Of a stretch of DNA of 22,571 nt, positions 1 through 6,103 are shown piece by piece (within the stretch, counting starts at the first letter, position 1; each line of letters starts with the position of its first letter). The stretch is from a virus, in the IMG/VR virus record IMGVR_UViG_3300021061_000050, positions 1 through 22,571 of that record; one strand, given 5' to 3'. Made by a program: the position numbers and the translations under genes. The notes beneath the pieces are model-generated. The model did no database searches. It worked only from the letters and a program-made list of their open reading frames with translations, and was not told where the DNA came from.

Positions 1-1
1 C

Positions 2-199
2 GAAGTTTTAGATGAAAGCAACGATGCGCCAGCCATAGAGCTTAAAACTCGCAACGTAGAAGGACGAGATTACTACTACTGCAAACCAACTAAGATAGGA
101 CGTAAGCATTCAATGATGGGAGGGAATTTCTGCTGGTCTTCCGATAGCCGCTTCCCGATACACTATCCCCTCCCAATACATGACAGAGTAGAAGACTAA
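2..199 (+). CDS. Hypothetical protein, 5'-truncated by the window edge
   Basis: An open frame runs in from the left edge and stops at the TAA at 197-199, giving at least 65 codons. The visible tail is polar, with a run of tyrosines followed by cysteine (DYYYCKPTK) and a C-terminal part rich in Ser, Pro and His (WSSDSRFPIHYPL). It is on the same strand as the next gene and is followed within 15 bases by the intercistronic element at 214, so it probably belongs to the same operon. I do not recognise a family. The frame is supported by the absence of stops and by the position of the following element and gene; the start lies outside the window. Confidence 0.6.
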   Translation, partial: EVLDESNDAPAIELKTRNVEGRDYYYCKPTKIGRKHSMMGGNFCWSSDSRFPIHYPLPIHDRVED

Positions 200-213
200 T
201 CCAACATATTAAA

Positions 214-238
214 AGACCTGAGCAAGTCCAGAAACTAC
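214..238 (+). repeat. Intercistronic AGACCTGAGCAAGTC element, copy 1
   Basis: First of three copies of a sequence with consensus AGACCTgAGcAAGTCy followed by AAACTrCT. It lies about 33 bases upstream of the ATG at 271. The other copies are at 4976-5000 and 5271-5296, each also just upstream of a small gene. The ends can pair weakly (GAC with GTC). Function unknown; an RNA element acting on translation or processing is an inference from its fixed position before ribosome-binding sites. Confidence 0.6.
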
Positions 239-270
239 TCAACAAGTCAAAAAAAAGAGGAAATAAAGCA

Positions 271-633
271 ATGCAATACCTACTATCCGATCTACGATTG
301 ACAACTACCACAGGAAAAGGATTTAGAAAAAATAAAGAAAACTTAGCGGCGATCGCTCATGTCTATCCAAACATACACTGGGGTGAAAACCTAACGCCCG
401 ATGAGGTATTGAAAGAATGGAATATACTCAACGGTTTTTACATTGTATATATTGAAGAATCTCTCTTGGCTTTTCAAAACCCACCAATTAAACTAGGCAA
501 AGATGATAGGGTGTGGATAGCCACAAATGGTGACAGATACAAAGCTTTTATAACCACTGGTCAATATGGGTCGGAAACAATGCTAGTTAAAGTTCCTCAA
601 TACAACACGCCAACTAGGAAATATGAAGTCTAA
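271..633 (+). CDS. Hypothetical 120-residue protein
   Basis: Starts at an ATG preceded by a good Shine-Dalgarno (AGAGGAAAT, ending about 6 bases upstream). The product is soluble, mixed alpha/beta, with no signal peptide or membrane segment. The middle contains a hydrophobic aromatic stretch (NGFYIVYIEE), and the C-terminal half (DDRVWIATNGDRYKAFI) looks like alternating beta strands. It follows the partial gene 2-199 after the conserved intercistronic element and is closed by a strong terminator at 665-691. A HIP1 octamer lies inside it (349-356). I do not recognise a family. Confidence 0.7.
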   Translation: MQYLLSDLRLTTTTGKGFRKNKENLAAIAHVYPNIHWGENLTPDEVLKEWNILNGFYIVYIEESLLAFQNPPIKLGKDDRVWIATNGDRYKAFITTGQYGSETMLVKVPQYNTPTRKYEV

Positions 634-664
634 AATCTAACCAAATAAAAAACAAAACAAGTTA

Positions 665-691
665 AGCGGGGGATCGATCCTCTGCTTTTTT
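665..691 (+). terminator. Rho-independent terminator after 271-633
   Basis: AGCGGGGGAT can pair with ATCCTCTGCT through a stem containing two G-T pairs, followed directly by TTTTTT. It lies about 30 bases after the stop of the preceding gene. Confidence 0.8.
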
Positions 692-733
692 ATTGAGAAT
701 GATTGCAATATTATTGACGTTATTCTCAATAAA
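689..733. repeat. Perfect 12-bp inverted repeat
   Basis: TTTATTGAGAAT (689-700) is the exact reverse complement of ATTCTCAATAAA (722-733), with a 21-base spacer. The left arm overlaps the T-tract of the preceding terminator. The left arm and the start of the spacer (TTATTGAC) recur near 11761-11789 after another terminator, but the right arm does not. It could be a protein-binding site or the stem of an RNA. Confidence 0.6.
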
Positions 734-824
734 TTTCAGAGCTTTAGAGGTCAAAATCATAGCTTTTGTACATCAAATCGCAGTACAGATTACCTGTAAA
801 AATAGTGAAAAATTTAAAAAAGAC

Positions 825-899
825 GAAAACGCTAGAACCATTGGCGTGTATGGGTTTAAGGTGTTCGATAGTCCTTATAGTATTATAATGGCTGTGCAA
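825..899 (+). repeat. Dispersed two-copy element, copy 1 (intergenic)
   Basis: Between 825 and 899 the sequence matches 11809-11883: GAAAACG, a variable stretch of about 10 bases, GTAT, then 33 identical bases (853-885), then GTGCAA. Inside the identical block TAAGG and CCTTA can pair around an 11-base loop. Translated, both copies share FKVFDSPYSI and then VQ.LF, but neither copy lies in a convincing gene. This accounts for most of the 335-base gap 634-968 together with the terminator and inverted repeat. It may be a small structured RNA or a relic of a coding segment. Confidence 0.55.
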
Positions 900-968
900 A
901 AGCTCTTTCCCTGGTTTTATCGTCCTTAATTTGTTAAACTGAAGGAGTAATAAAAATATAAAAATAAA

Positions 969-1646
969 ATGGGTTGGCTCAAAAAAGACTTGGCGAATAA
1001 GCTCAATATTCCTGCGGTGGGTTTTGCAACACATAGTAGATTCGACGGCAAGCGTTATCACAATACCCCCATCGGTAATCTTCCAGGCGTTACAACCATA
1101 TTGAATGAGACTAAGCATCCCTCAGCTAAGGCTGCTCTAGATCGATGGAGAGATAACAACCAAGATGAGAGCGATCGCTGTCTAGCAAGGGGAAACGAAC
1201 TGCACAGCGAGATTGAGAATTACTTCAATGGTGTATTTGAAGGCGAACAAAAAACTATATATTCTTATAAGGGGCTAGGAGGCTTTTTGAGAGGCTTAAA
1301 GCCTTTAGCGATAGAATACCCATTTTACAGTTTAAAGGGCTATGCTGGCTCTCCTGACTGCCTTGCAGAGGATGATAGGGGGTTAGTGCTTACAGATTGG
1401 AAAACTAGCACCAAGAAAAAAACACCTTCTCAGGTTGCAGACTATTTTCTCCAACTCTCAGCCTATGACCAACTAATTATAGAAAACCTAGATTTGATGG
1501 TGGATAGGGCTATTGTGGCGCTGGCGATTGAGGAAACTAAGGAAATGAGATTCTTTGAACTTGACCGAGCAGAGCTAAATGTTTGTTATCAAAGCTTCTT
1601 AGATCGGCTGGAAACCTACGCCAGTATGAATTGCGTACTATTTTAG
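969..1646 (+). CDS. PD-(D/E)XK exonuclease (RecB/Cas4-like phage nuclease)
   Basis: The 225-residue product carries the core of a PD-(D/E)XK nuclease: an early helix with His (GNELHSEIENYF, about 76-86), the metal-binding Asp in GSPD (D130), then DWKTSTKK (D143, K145), and the following QLSAY (Q162-Y166) typical of the RecB/Cas4/MGME1 branch. Such proteins degrade or resect DNA with Mg2+ and in phages usually serve recombination or replication. The order D, (D/E)xK, QxxxY is intact, so activity is plausible. An AAGGAG sequence lies about 22 bases before the ATG, an unusually long spacing; no earlier in-frame start exists because a TAA sits at 951-953. A HIP1 site is inside. Confidence 0.75.
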   Translation: MGWLKKDLANKLNIPAVGFATHSRFDGKRYHNTPIGNLPGVTTILNETKHPSAKAALDRWRDNNQDESDRCLARGNELHSEIENYFNGVFEGEQKTIYSYKGLGGFLRGLKPLAIEYPFYSLKGYAGSPDCLAEDDRGLVLTDWKTSTKKKTPSQVADYFLQLSAYDQLIIENLDLMVDRAIVALAIEETKEMRFFELDRAELNVCYQSFLDRLETYASMNCVLF

Positions 1647-1666
1647 AAATTATTTTCTAATTTAGC

Positions 1667-1698
1667 TTGACAAATTATAATCTAGTAGGTGATAATGA
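1667..1698 (+). promoter_or_regulatory. Repeated sigma70-type promoter, copy 1
   Basis: TTGACA (1667-1672), an 18-base spacer and GATAAT (1691-1696). The 24 bases from 1675 to 1698 are identical to 4526-4549, where TTGACA and the spacing are the same. The duplicate lies upstream of a second small gene, so these are probably a phage promoter class read by the host RNA polymerase. It drives 1725-2093 and perhaps 2123-2293. Confidence 0.75.
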
Positions 1699-1724
1699 AA
1701 TTGCAGACAAGAGAGGAAAGACAG

Positions 1725-2093
1725 ATGACCGCAACAGCAACAGCAGCAGTAGCACAGCACTTAAACGTAGTAGAATCGGCAATCATTAAAATTGAAGAAT
1801 GGAACAATGTTCTTTTCGTTGTGGTGAAGAGTTTAGGCGCGAGATTTGTTAGCAAGAAAATCACAGAAAAGAAAGTCACAGTTAAGAAATTGATTGACAC
1901 TAAAACGGGTACAGTAAGCTATGGAATCATCACAGCTAAAGGTGGCTGCTATAACACATATAAGACTGAAAGAGCAGCTAAAAACGCACTGGCTAAAATG
2001 TCTGAATGGTATGTGGAATATCATGCTAACAGCGCTTTAGGGTCATATATGATGAGTATTGCTAGCGGTCGTTATCAAGTTGTTAATCTTTAA
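1725..2093 (+). CDS. Hypothetical 122-residue protein
   Basis: The start chosen is the ATG at 1725 with Shine-Dalgarno GAGAGGAAAG just upstream; the frame is open back to a GTG at 1689, but that lies inside the promoter. The N-terminus is Ala/Thr-rich (MTATATAAVA), followed by a beta-rich, Lys-rich centre (SKKITEKKVTVKKLIDTKTG) and a helical stretch (TERAAKNALAKMSEW). There is no signal peptide or membrane segment. It is driven by the repeated promoter at 1667 and followed at 30 bases by 2123-2293. No family recognised. Confidence 0.7.
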   Translation: MTATATAAVAQHLNVVESAIIKIEEWNNVLFVVVKSLGARFVSKKITEKKVTVKKLIDTKTGTVSYGIITAKGGCYNTYKTERAAKNALAKMSEWYVEYHANSALGSYMMSIASGRYQVVNL

Positions 2094-2122
2094 TTCAGAT
2101 AATAATAGTAGAGGATAAACCA

Positions 2123-2293
2123 ATGCTGAAAGATTTACCACTCAATGTTATTCTGGCAATGCTGGGATATACAACCGAGCCATCCAACACCATATACAAG
2201 AGAAACGTTCTTAAATCTGGCGTGGTGGTGTTTAAAGGTGACTGTTTTGAGGTTTTTGCATGGTTGAGGAGTCATTATGAAATGTTGAGATAA
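2123..2293 (+). CDS. Small 56-residue hypothetical protein
   Basis: ATG at 2123 with Shine-Dalgarno GTAGAGGAT about 7 bases upstream; TAA at 2291-2293. The sequence begins MLKDLPLNVILAMLGY and ends WLRSHYEMLR. It looks like a compact soluble protein with an N-terminal helix and a short beta hairpin (LKSGVVVFKGDCFEVF). It sits in the same operon as 1725-2093 and is closed by the terminator at 2318. The clean ribosome-binding site, the terminator and the stop-free frame support it as a real gene. Confidence 0.65.
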   Translation: MLKDLPLNVILAMLGYTTEPSNTIYKRNVLKSGVVVFKGDCFEVFAWLRSHYEMLR

Positions 2294-2317
2294 ACTAATC
2301 AAAGTTGACAACACATT

Positions 2318-2345
2318 GCTCTCAATCTAGAGAGCTTTTCTATTT
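2318..2345 (+). terminator. Rho-independent terminator after 2123-2293
   Basis: GCTCTC (2318-2323), loop AATCTA, GAGAGC (2330-2335), then TTTTCTATTTT. A perfect 6-bp stem followed by a T-rich run. It separates the preceding small genes from the methyltransferase. Confidence 0.7.
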
Positions 2346-2358
2346 TAAGGATTCAATC

Positions 2359-2976
2359 ATGCTTGTGCGTCATTTCAGGAAAGTAATTATGCTTGCTCAA
2401 CACCAGTCAAAATCTCAGGAACACTACACGCCAGATTTCATCCTCTCTGCCACGCGATCACTATTAGGTGGGATAGACTTAGATCCTGCTAGTTCTGAAA
2501 TTGCCAACCAACGAGTAAAAGCCCATACCTATTACACCAAGGAAGATAACTCATTACACTTACCCTGGTGCGGTAAAGTTTTTCTAAACCCACCTGGGGG
2601 TAAGCTAAAAGGAACCAGAAGCCTAACAAAAGCATTCTGGCAAAAGCTAGTCACGGAATACCTACTTGATGAACATTTAATTGGTCATGTTACTGAAGCC
2701 ATCTTTCTAGCCTTCAGTATCGAATTATTGCAAACGAGTCAGAACGGGGCAGACAATCCGAAATACTGGGCTACCTCCTATCCCATCTGCATCCCCAAGC
2801 AACGAATAAGCTTTATTGATGCTGATGGTAACGCACAAACCTCACCACCTCACGCTAGCGCCATTATATATTTACCACCCAAGTGGTATGGTATTTCTGA
2901 AAAACCTTGGGATATGAATAGGGCTGAAGAGTTTAAGGAAAAGTTTATTCATATTGGTGCTGTTGTAGGGATTTAA
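2359..2976 (+). CDS. Phage-type DNA N6-adenine methyltransferase (Dam family)
   Basis: The 205-residue product matches the phage Dam family (PF05869): EHYTPDFIL near 21-29, GGIDLDPASSEIAN at about 37-50, and the catalytic-loop region FLNPPGG at 75-81. This family transfers a methyl group from S-adenosylmethionine to adenine N6, and phages use it against host restriction or for packaging and gene control. The usual aromatic residue after NPP is replaced by Gly (NPPG), so activity should be tested rather than assumed. The ATG at 2359 (AAGGA 8 bases upstream) is chosen; the ATG at 2389, also with an AGGAAAG upstream, is an equally good alternative. It follows a terminator, so it needs its own promoter or read-through. 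Confidence 0.8.
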   Translation: MLVRHFRKVIMLAQHQSKSQEHYTPDFILSATRSLLGGIDLDPASSEIANQRVKAHTYYTKEDNSLHLPWCGKVFLNPPGGKLKGTRSLTKAFWQKLVTEYLLDEHLIGHVTEAIFLAFSIELLQTSQNGADNPKYWATSYPICIPKQRISFIDADGNAQTSPPHASAIIYLPPKWYGISEKPWDMNRAEEFKEKFIHIGAVVGI

Positions 2977-2998
2977 AAATAAATTAAAGGATTATATA

Positions 2999-3448
2999 AT
3001 GAACACTAAACAACTAGAAATTGGGCAAAAAGTTGGGATGGCTACTCGTTCTAGATATCCCGAAGCTAAAATCGCAACCATTGACCGTAAAACGCCATCG
3101 GGTCAAGTATTAGTTAATGGCATACGTTTCAGCAACAGGGGCTATCAAATAGGTGATGATACTTACTATCTTGTTAGTATTGAAGAAGCGGAAGAAATAA
3201 TAGAAAAGAATTCTTTACTGAAAAAAAAGATTCAAGATAAAAAAGAAGCTTTTGACCTATCACCGGAAGGGATAAGCAAAAAAGCCACAGCCGCAGCCAT
3301 AGAGATTTTAAACCAACATGGGTATTACCCAGACGTTGATGGAGACTGGTGGGGAATGATGGGCAATGTTGAAGCGATGATCGCTGAATACCTAAAACTG
3401 GAACAAAGCAAACAAGATAAAACTCAGGTAATAGAGGATGTAAAATAA
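2999..3448 (+). CDS. Hypothetical 149-residue protein
   Basis: ATG at 2999 with AAAGGA about 8 bases upstream, 22 bases after the methyltransferase stop, so co-transcribed with it. The N-terminal half (IGQKVGMATRSRYPEAKIATIDRKTPSGQVLV) looks like a small beta-barrel fold; residues about 60-90 form a charged helix (EEAEEIIEKNSLLKKK). The C-terminal half contains ATAAAIEILNQHGYYPD and a Trp-Trp-Gly motif. There is no catalytic motif that I can name. It ends at a strong bidirectional terminator. Its pairing with a methyltransferase might suggest a DNA-modification role, but nothing in the sequence proves it. Confidence 0.7.
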   Translation: MNTKQLEIGQKVGMATRSRYPEAKIATIDRKTPSGQVLVNGIRFSNRGYQIGDDTYYLVSIEEAEEIIEKNSLLKKKIQDKKEAFDLSPEGISKKATAAAIEILNQHGYYPDVDGDWWGMMGNVEAMIAEYLKLEQSKQDKTQVIEDVK

Positions 3449-3470
3449 ACAACATTTTAGTTAAATTATA

Positions 3471-3506
3471 AAAACCCGACAAACATTAAATCTGTCGGGT
3501 TTTTTA
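3471..3506. terminator. Bidirectional rho-independent terminator
   Basis: AAAACCCGACA (3471-3481) pairs with TGTCGGGTTTTTT (3493-3505) around an 11-base loop. It lies between the convergent genes 2999-3448 (+) and 3527-4291 (-), with A-rich sequence before and T-rich sequence after, so it can serve both. Confidence 0.88.
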
Positions 3507-3526
3507 GTTTATCTGTTATCGCGTGT

Positions 3527-4291
3527 TTAGCCTTGTTGTAAGCTTCTATCCTGTTTGGGGATTAGCAGCCGCCAGAAGGCTTCCTTAATTGCTTCTACGG
3601 GATTAGTATCAAAAAGGAGAATCATTCGTGCTGCTGTGTCCTCTACCTGCTGGATATAGAGTAATTCCTTTCGCTCTAGTGCATCCCTTAACGCTTTCGG
3701 ATCTACTCCTAAATCTTCAGCCAGCGCTTTAGCTTTGCGGTTAAAGATGGTGAGATTTACTGCTTGAGCCGTGTTGGTGTAAATCCATTTTTGAGCGTTT
3801 GCCGATAGTTCTGGGTGGCGTTCGATATAAACGGCGATCGCGCCTGTTAACTCAGAATGAGTGATTTTACCATCCACTCGTGTGTTTTCCCATTCTTTGA
3901 GTTGCTTTTGATGCGGTGGTTGCCACCCTGTGATTTGTTGAATCCAGGTTTCTATACCTAACTCGTTGAATTTGTCAAGGCTGTACTCTGCTGTCTCATT
4001 GTCTGAGAACGCATAATGCTTGATTATTTTGGCACAAGCGAAAGAACGAATAATCTTAGTCTTGCCGCCTTTTTTCACATAACTCTCGCGCAGGTATAAA
4101 TCTATATTCTCTAAGGCTTTCAGTCGTTTTGGTGCTTTACTTTCGCGCAGGTTAGTTAACAGTCCTCGGAGGCTCGATTCGTTGATACCGGACAGAATAG
4201 CCAGTCCCCTTTGACTCATTCCAGATTCTCCCGTACTGTCTACGGTAAAGAACTCAACCCCGTTTTCTACAACCCTGATAATTTGAGACAT
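3527..4291 (-). CDS. Putative phage regulator, shared C-terminal domain (paralogue 1)
   Basis: The 254-residue product has an N-terminal helical part with a helix-turn-helix look (SQRGLAILSGINESSLRGLL, about 26-45), a Lys-rich middle, and a C-terminal domain from about residue 140. That domain is clearly related to the C-termini of 10892-11701 and 17518-18249: LT.AIA.Y, NA.KWIY.NT, K.LA.DL..DP, R.....EL, NP.EAI..A...L. The shared residues include LRESK and NAQKWIYTNT. It probably acts as a DNA-binding regulator or antirepressor-like protein; this is inferred from the KilA-N domain of paralogue 2. Its leader contains a hairpin (4330-4363) with a loop identical to that of paralogue 2. A HIP1 octamer is at 3834. 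Confidence 0.65.
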   Translation of the reverse strand: MSQIIRVVENGVEFFTVDSTGESGMSQRGLAILSGINESSLRGLLTNLRESKAPKRLKALENIDLYLRESYVKKGGKTKIIRSFACAKIIKHYAFSDNETAEYSLDKFNELGIETWIQQITGWQPPHQKQLKEWENTRVDGKITHSELTGAIAVYIERHPELSANAQKWIYTNTAQAVNLTIFNRKAKALAEDLGVDPKALRDALERKELLYIQQVEDTAARMILLFDTNPVEAIKEAFWRLLIPKQDRSLQQG

Positions 4292-4329
4292 AATAGAGAT
4301 TGCACCTTATTTTTCGGTTTGGTGTAAAA

Positions 4330-4363
4330 GCGATCGCCGAGTTTTCGAGACAGAGGCGGTCGT
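4330..4363 (-). promoter_or_regulatory. 5' leader hairpin of the 3527-4291 regulator
   Basis: On + coordinates GCGATCGCC (4330-4338) can pair with GGCGGTCGT (4355-4363) in a 9-bp stem including G-T pairs. The 16-base loop contains, on the coding strand, TGTCTCGAAAAC (4352 down to 4341), found identically in the leader hairpin loop of the 10892 gene. In both, GCGATCGC follows the loop motif by 2-3 bases. It probably acts in RNA, for example in autoregulation or as a binding site. Confidence 0.6.
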
Positions 4364-4372
4364 TTTTGCGTA

Positions 4373-4412
4373 TCTACACCTAGTATATTATATTTTCTAT
4401 TTAATGTGTAGA
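4373..4412 (-). promoter_or_regulatory. Promoter with flanking dyad for 3527-4291
   Basis: A minus-strand TATAAT (4392-4387) is flanked by the inverted pair TCTACAC (4373-4379) and GTGTAGA (4406-4412). The -35 region is poor (no TTGACA-like hexamer at the right spacing), as expected for a regulated promoter. The dyad may be an operator for the gene product itself or another repressor. Confidence 0.45.
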
Positions 4413-4421
4413 GTGTTAAGT

Positions 4422-4460
4422 AGCCTGAAACCTATATATTATGAGCGTTTCAGGCTTTTA
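4422..4460. terminator. Perfect 10-bp stem-loop, possible terminator
   Basis: AGCCTGAAAC (4422-4431) and GTTTCAGGCT (4447-4456) form a perfect stem with a 15-base loop, followed on the + strand by TTTA. It lies upstream of the divergent promoters for 3527-4291 and 4579-4968. No + strand gene ends here, so it may block antisense transcription or insulate the two promoters. Confidence 0.5.
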
Positions 4461-4517
4461 AGTGTCGTATTTTTGTAAGATTAAAAAGAAATTCTGAAAT
4501 TAAACTATAAAAAAGGG

Positions 4518-4549
4518 TTGACATTTTATAATCTAGTAGGTGATAATGA
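4518..4549 (+). promoter_or_regulatory. Repeated sigma70-type promoter, copy 2
   Basis: TTGACA (4518-4523), an 18-base spacer, GATAAT (4542-4547). Bases 4526-4549 are identical to 1675-1698. It drives the operon 4579-5769, which ends at the terminator at 5778. Confidence 0.75.
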
Positions 4550-4578
4550 TTTCAGAGAGGAAATGGAGGAAACACGAG

Positions 4579-4968
4579 ATGGCTACCACAATTACACGTA
4601 GGCGCGCCAAGAAAGGAGGAGAAGTTTCACCAGTTAACGGGAAATTCTACAAAGGCGGTTGGTTTATGCCTGATAAAATCGACGGTGGAGGGGCTGATAA
4701 ACCCAAAAAGAAAACAGGTAAAATAGAAGTTGCACCTTATGTGTGGGAAGTGCCACCAACCCCAGAGCATAGAAGTATTTTCCGATGCTTCCATGATTAT
4801 TTTGATCCTGACGGTAACTATATTGCAGAAGCTATCCGATTTGCTGCACAAATGGCTGGTATTACTTACGGTAAAATGTTAATGCAAGCACACATTGCTA
4901 AAGCTAAATATGAAAAAGGTTTTAAATTCTTCCGAGAAGACGAGAACGGCAAACTACATTTTGTTTAA
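4579..4968 (+). CDS. Hypothetical 129-residue protein
   Basis: The ATG at 4579 is chosen because GAGAGGAAATGGAGGA precedes it; the frame extends to a GTG at 4540, which lies in the promoter. The product starts with a basic tail (MATTITRRRAKKGGE), has a Gly/Lys-rich stretch (DGGGADKPKKKTGK), and from about residue 60 a helical region (HRSIFRCFHDYFDPDGNYIAEAIRFAAQMAG). The basic N-terminus may bind nucleic acid. It is the first gene of a four-gene operon and also contains VNGKFYKGGWFMP, which resembles short conserved segments in other cyanobacterial hypothetical proteins. Function unknown. Confidence 0.7.
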   Translation: MATTITRRRAKKGGEVSPVNGKFYKGGWFMPDKIDGGGADKPKKKTGKIEVAPYVWEVPPTPEHRSIFRCFHDYFDPDGNYIAEAIRFAAQMAGITYGKMLMQAHIAKAKYEKGFKFFREDENGKLHFV

Positions 4969-4975
4969 TTTGAAT

Positions 4976-5000
4976 AGACCTGAGTAAGTCTTAAAACTGC
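4976..5000 (+). repeat. Intercistronic AGACCTGAGCAAGTC element, copy 2
   Basis: AGACCTGAGTAAGTCT followed by AAACTGCT. It lies between 4579-4968 and the ATG at 5029. AGAC and GTCT can pair perfectly. See copy 1 at 214 and copy 3 at 5271. Confidence 0.65.
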
Positions 5001-5028
5001 TGTTCAACCAACAAGAGAGGAAAGAGAG

Positions 5029-5259
5029 ATGACTAAGTATACAGTTCGAGTTAAAGCTACTTTACTGGTTTATACATCAGTAGAAGTTGAAGCTAATTCA
5101 CCAGAAGCCGCCGAAATACAAGTTAAAGAGAAGACTACAGATAACTTTTTTTCTCTGTTGCTTTCCTCTAGTAAGACTGGCGATAAGTTTAGAAAAACTT
5201 TAGAGTTTGAGATCGATCGTCTTTATGTTGAGGAATTGCCAAATAAAAGAGAGCAATAA
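5029..5259 (+). CDS. Hypothetical 76-residue protein
   Basis: ATG at 5029 with Shine-Dalgarno GAGAGGAAAG upstream. The sequence begins with alternating hydrophobic beta strands (YTVRVKATLLVYTSVEVEA), then SPEAAEIQVKEK, and ends in an acidic strand (LEFEIDRLYVEEL). This strand-helix-strand pattern is common in small phage and plasmid proteins of unknown role. Second gene of the operon driven from 4518. Confidence 0.65.
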   Translation: MTKYTVRVKATLLVYTSVEVEANSPEAAEIQVKEKTTDNFFSLLLSSSKTGDKFRKTLEFEIDRLYVEELPNKREQ

Positions 5260-5270
5260 TAGTGCCAAAT

Positions 5271-5296
5271 AGACCTAAGCAAGTCTCTAAACTGCT
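5271..5296 (+). repeat. Intercistronic AGACCTGAGCAAGTC element, copy 3
   Basis: AGACCTAAGCAAGTCT, then AAACTGCT, 22 bases before the ATG at 5318. It is the third copy of the element; each copy precedes a different small gene. Confidence 0.65.
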
Positions 5297-5317
5297 AAAA
5301 GACTTTGAGGAAAATCA

Positions 5318-5527
5318 ATGATCAACAGAACATTACAAGGCACAGCAGATGAGGTTGTAGCAACAGCCAAACATCTGCGAGAACTACTAAAGAGTTTTGA
5401 CAAGCTAGACAAGGTTAACGCCCAAGTGGAAGGTTCAGACGCGATAGTTAATTGGAATTTAGATTCTGAGTTAGAAGATGCTTTAAAGGGTTTTACAAGC
5501 GGTTTAAATTGGGAGGAAGAACAATGA
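5318..5527 (+). CDS. Hypothetical 69-residue protein
   Basis: ATG at 5318 with TTGAGGAAA upstream. The acidic, mainly helical product (DEVVATAKHLRELLKSFDKL, then VNWNLDSELEDALKGF) has no membrane segment. The stop overlaps the next start (ATGA at 5524-5527), so the two are translationally coupled. Third gene of the operon from 4518. No family recognised. Confidence 0.65.
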   Translation: MINRTLQGTADEVVATAKHLRELLKSFDKLDKVNAQVEGSDAIVNWNLDSELEDALKGFTSGLNWEEEQ

Positions 5528-5769
5528 CAATTGCAGAACAAGTGCTAGAAGACCATCCAGAGCTAGACAACTATGAAAACCCTTGGGAAGAAGCGTTTCG
5601 GGATTATAGTGTGCATGACTTACAACCACAATTAGATGGTAGCAATATTGCGGTATTCAAAGATGAAAGTGCATTAATCTGGAGTAATGAATACAAATGT
5701 TGGAATCTTATCAAGAAGGTTAAAAGCCAAGGATTGATTGACAGAATTAAGCTTTTAGACAAAGAGTAA
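5524..5769 (+). CDS. Hypothetical 81-residue protein
   Basis: ATG at 5524 overlapping the previous TGA, with GGGAGGAAG 4-5 bases upstream inside the preceding gene. The frame is open further upstream, but this start has the ribosome-binding site and the ATGA overlap. The product is acidic (EDHPELDNYENPWEEAFRDY) with a beta-like middle (NIAVFKDESALIWSNEYKCW) and a basic end. The operon ends at the terminator at 5778. Function unknown. Confidence 0.65.
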   Translation: MTIAEQVLEDHPELDNYENPWEEAFRDYSVHDLQPQLDGSNIAVFKDESALIWSNEYKCWNLIKKVKSQGLIDRIKLLDKE

Positions 5770-5777
5770 CAAAAATT

Positions 5778-5807
5778 AAACCCTCTAGATGAGGGTTTCT
5801 CGGTTTT
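5778..5807 (+). terminator. Rho-independent terminator of the 4579-5769 operon
   Basis: AAACCCTC (5778-5785), loop TAGAT, GAGGGTTT (5791-5798), then TCTCGGTTTTT. An 8-bp perfect stem nine bases after the operon's last stop. Confidence 0.85.
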
Positions 5808-5830
5808 TAATGTTGTTTATATTTACATAT

Positions 5831-6046
5831 ATGTGGGAAAAAGATCCGATTAAATCGAAAGAAATTACAGGTATTGTAATTAGCACAATTAGAGAACATG
5901 GAAAACCGATGTCATTATATGAAATTGTGATCGGTACAGCCAAAAGAGGGCTTAAATCCAGACTCACTACCAAAGAAACAATATGGAAGCTGGTTGAGGA
6001 GAAGCAGTTAAGATTTACTAGGAATTGGATGGTAGAGATGAATTGA
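5831..6046 (+). CDS. Small winged-helix-like protein
   Basis: The 71-residue product begins MWEKDPIKSKEITG and continues with EITGIVISTIREHGKPMSL, then LTTKETIWKLVEEKQL, ending in RFTRNWMVEM. This is the helix, helix, beta-wing order of small winged-helix DNA-binding proteins. No Shine-Dalgarno is visible, so start choice is uncertain: ATGs at 5789 and 5810 are also in frame, but the first lies in the terminator hairpin. It sits just before the head gene cluster and could be its late regulator, which is an inference only. Confidence 0.55.
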   Translation: MWEKDPIKSKEITGIVISTIREHGKPMSLYEIVIGTAKRGLKSRLTTKETIWKLVEEKQLRFTRNWMVEMN

Positions 6047-6071
6047 AACCAATTCCACAATTAAAAATAGA

Positions 6072-6100
6072 CCAAACTAGAGTATATTATTCTAGTTTGG
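6072..6100 (+). promoter_or_regulatory. Perfect 10-bp hairpin right before the portal start
   Basis: CCAAACTAGA (6072-6081), loop GTATATTAT, TCTAGTTTGG (6091-6100), then CTT and the ATG at 6104. There is no Shine-Dalgarno between the stem and the start. The loop contains a -10-like TATATT, so this could instead be an operator over the late promoter with a nearly leaderless transcript. Confidence 0.6.
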
Positions 6101-6103
6101 CTT

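Noticed and set aside
850-885. tRNA T-arm-like sequence (GTTCGATAGTCC)
   Set aside because: No matching acceptor, D or anticodon arms could be placed around it in either copy.
693-929. 78-codon + strand frame as a gene
   Set aside because: It begins inside a terminator T-tract, has no ribosome-binding site, and its only conserved part is the two-copy element at 853-885, whose other copy has no matching gene.
744-1118. 124-codon minus strand frame
   Set aside because: It overlaps the 5' end of the nuclease gene and the intergenic repeat, with no ribosome-binding site or recognisable domain.
214-5296. Glutamine riboswitch (glnA / downstream-peptide motif) as identity of the intercistronic element
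   Set aside because: The conserved core of those cyanobacterial RNAs is not present in any of the three copies.
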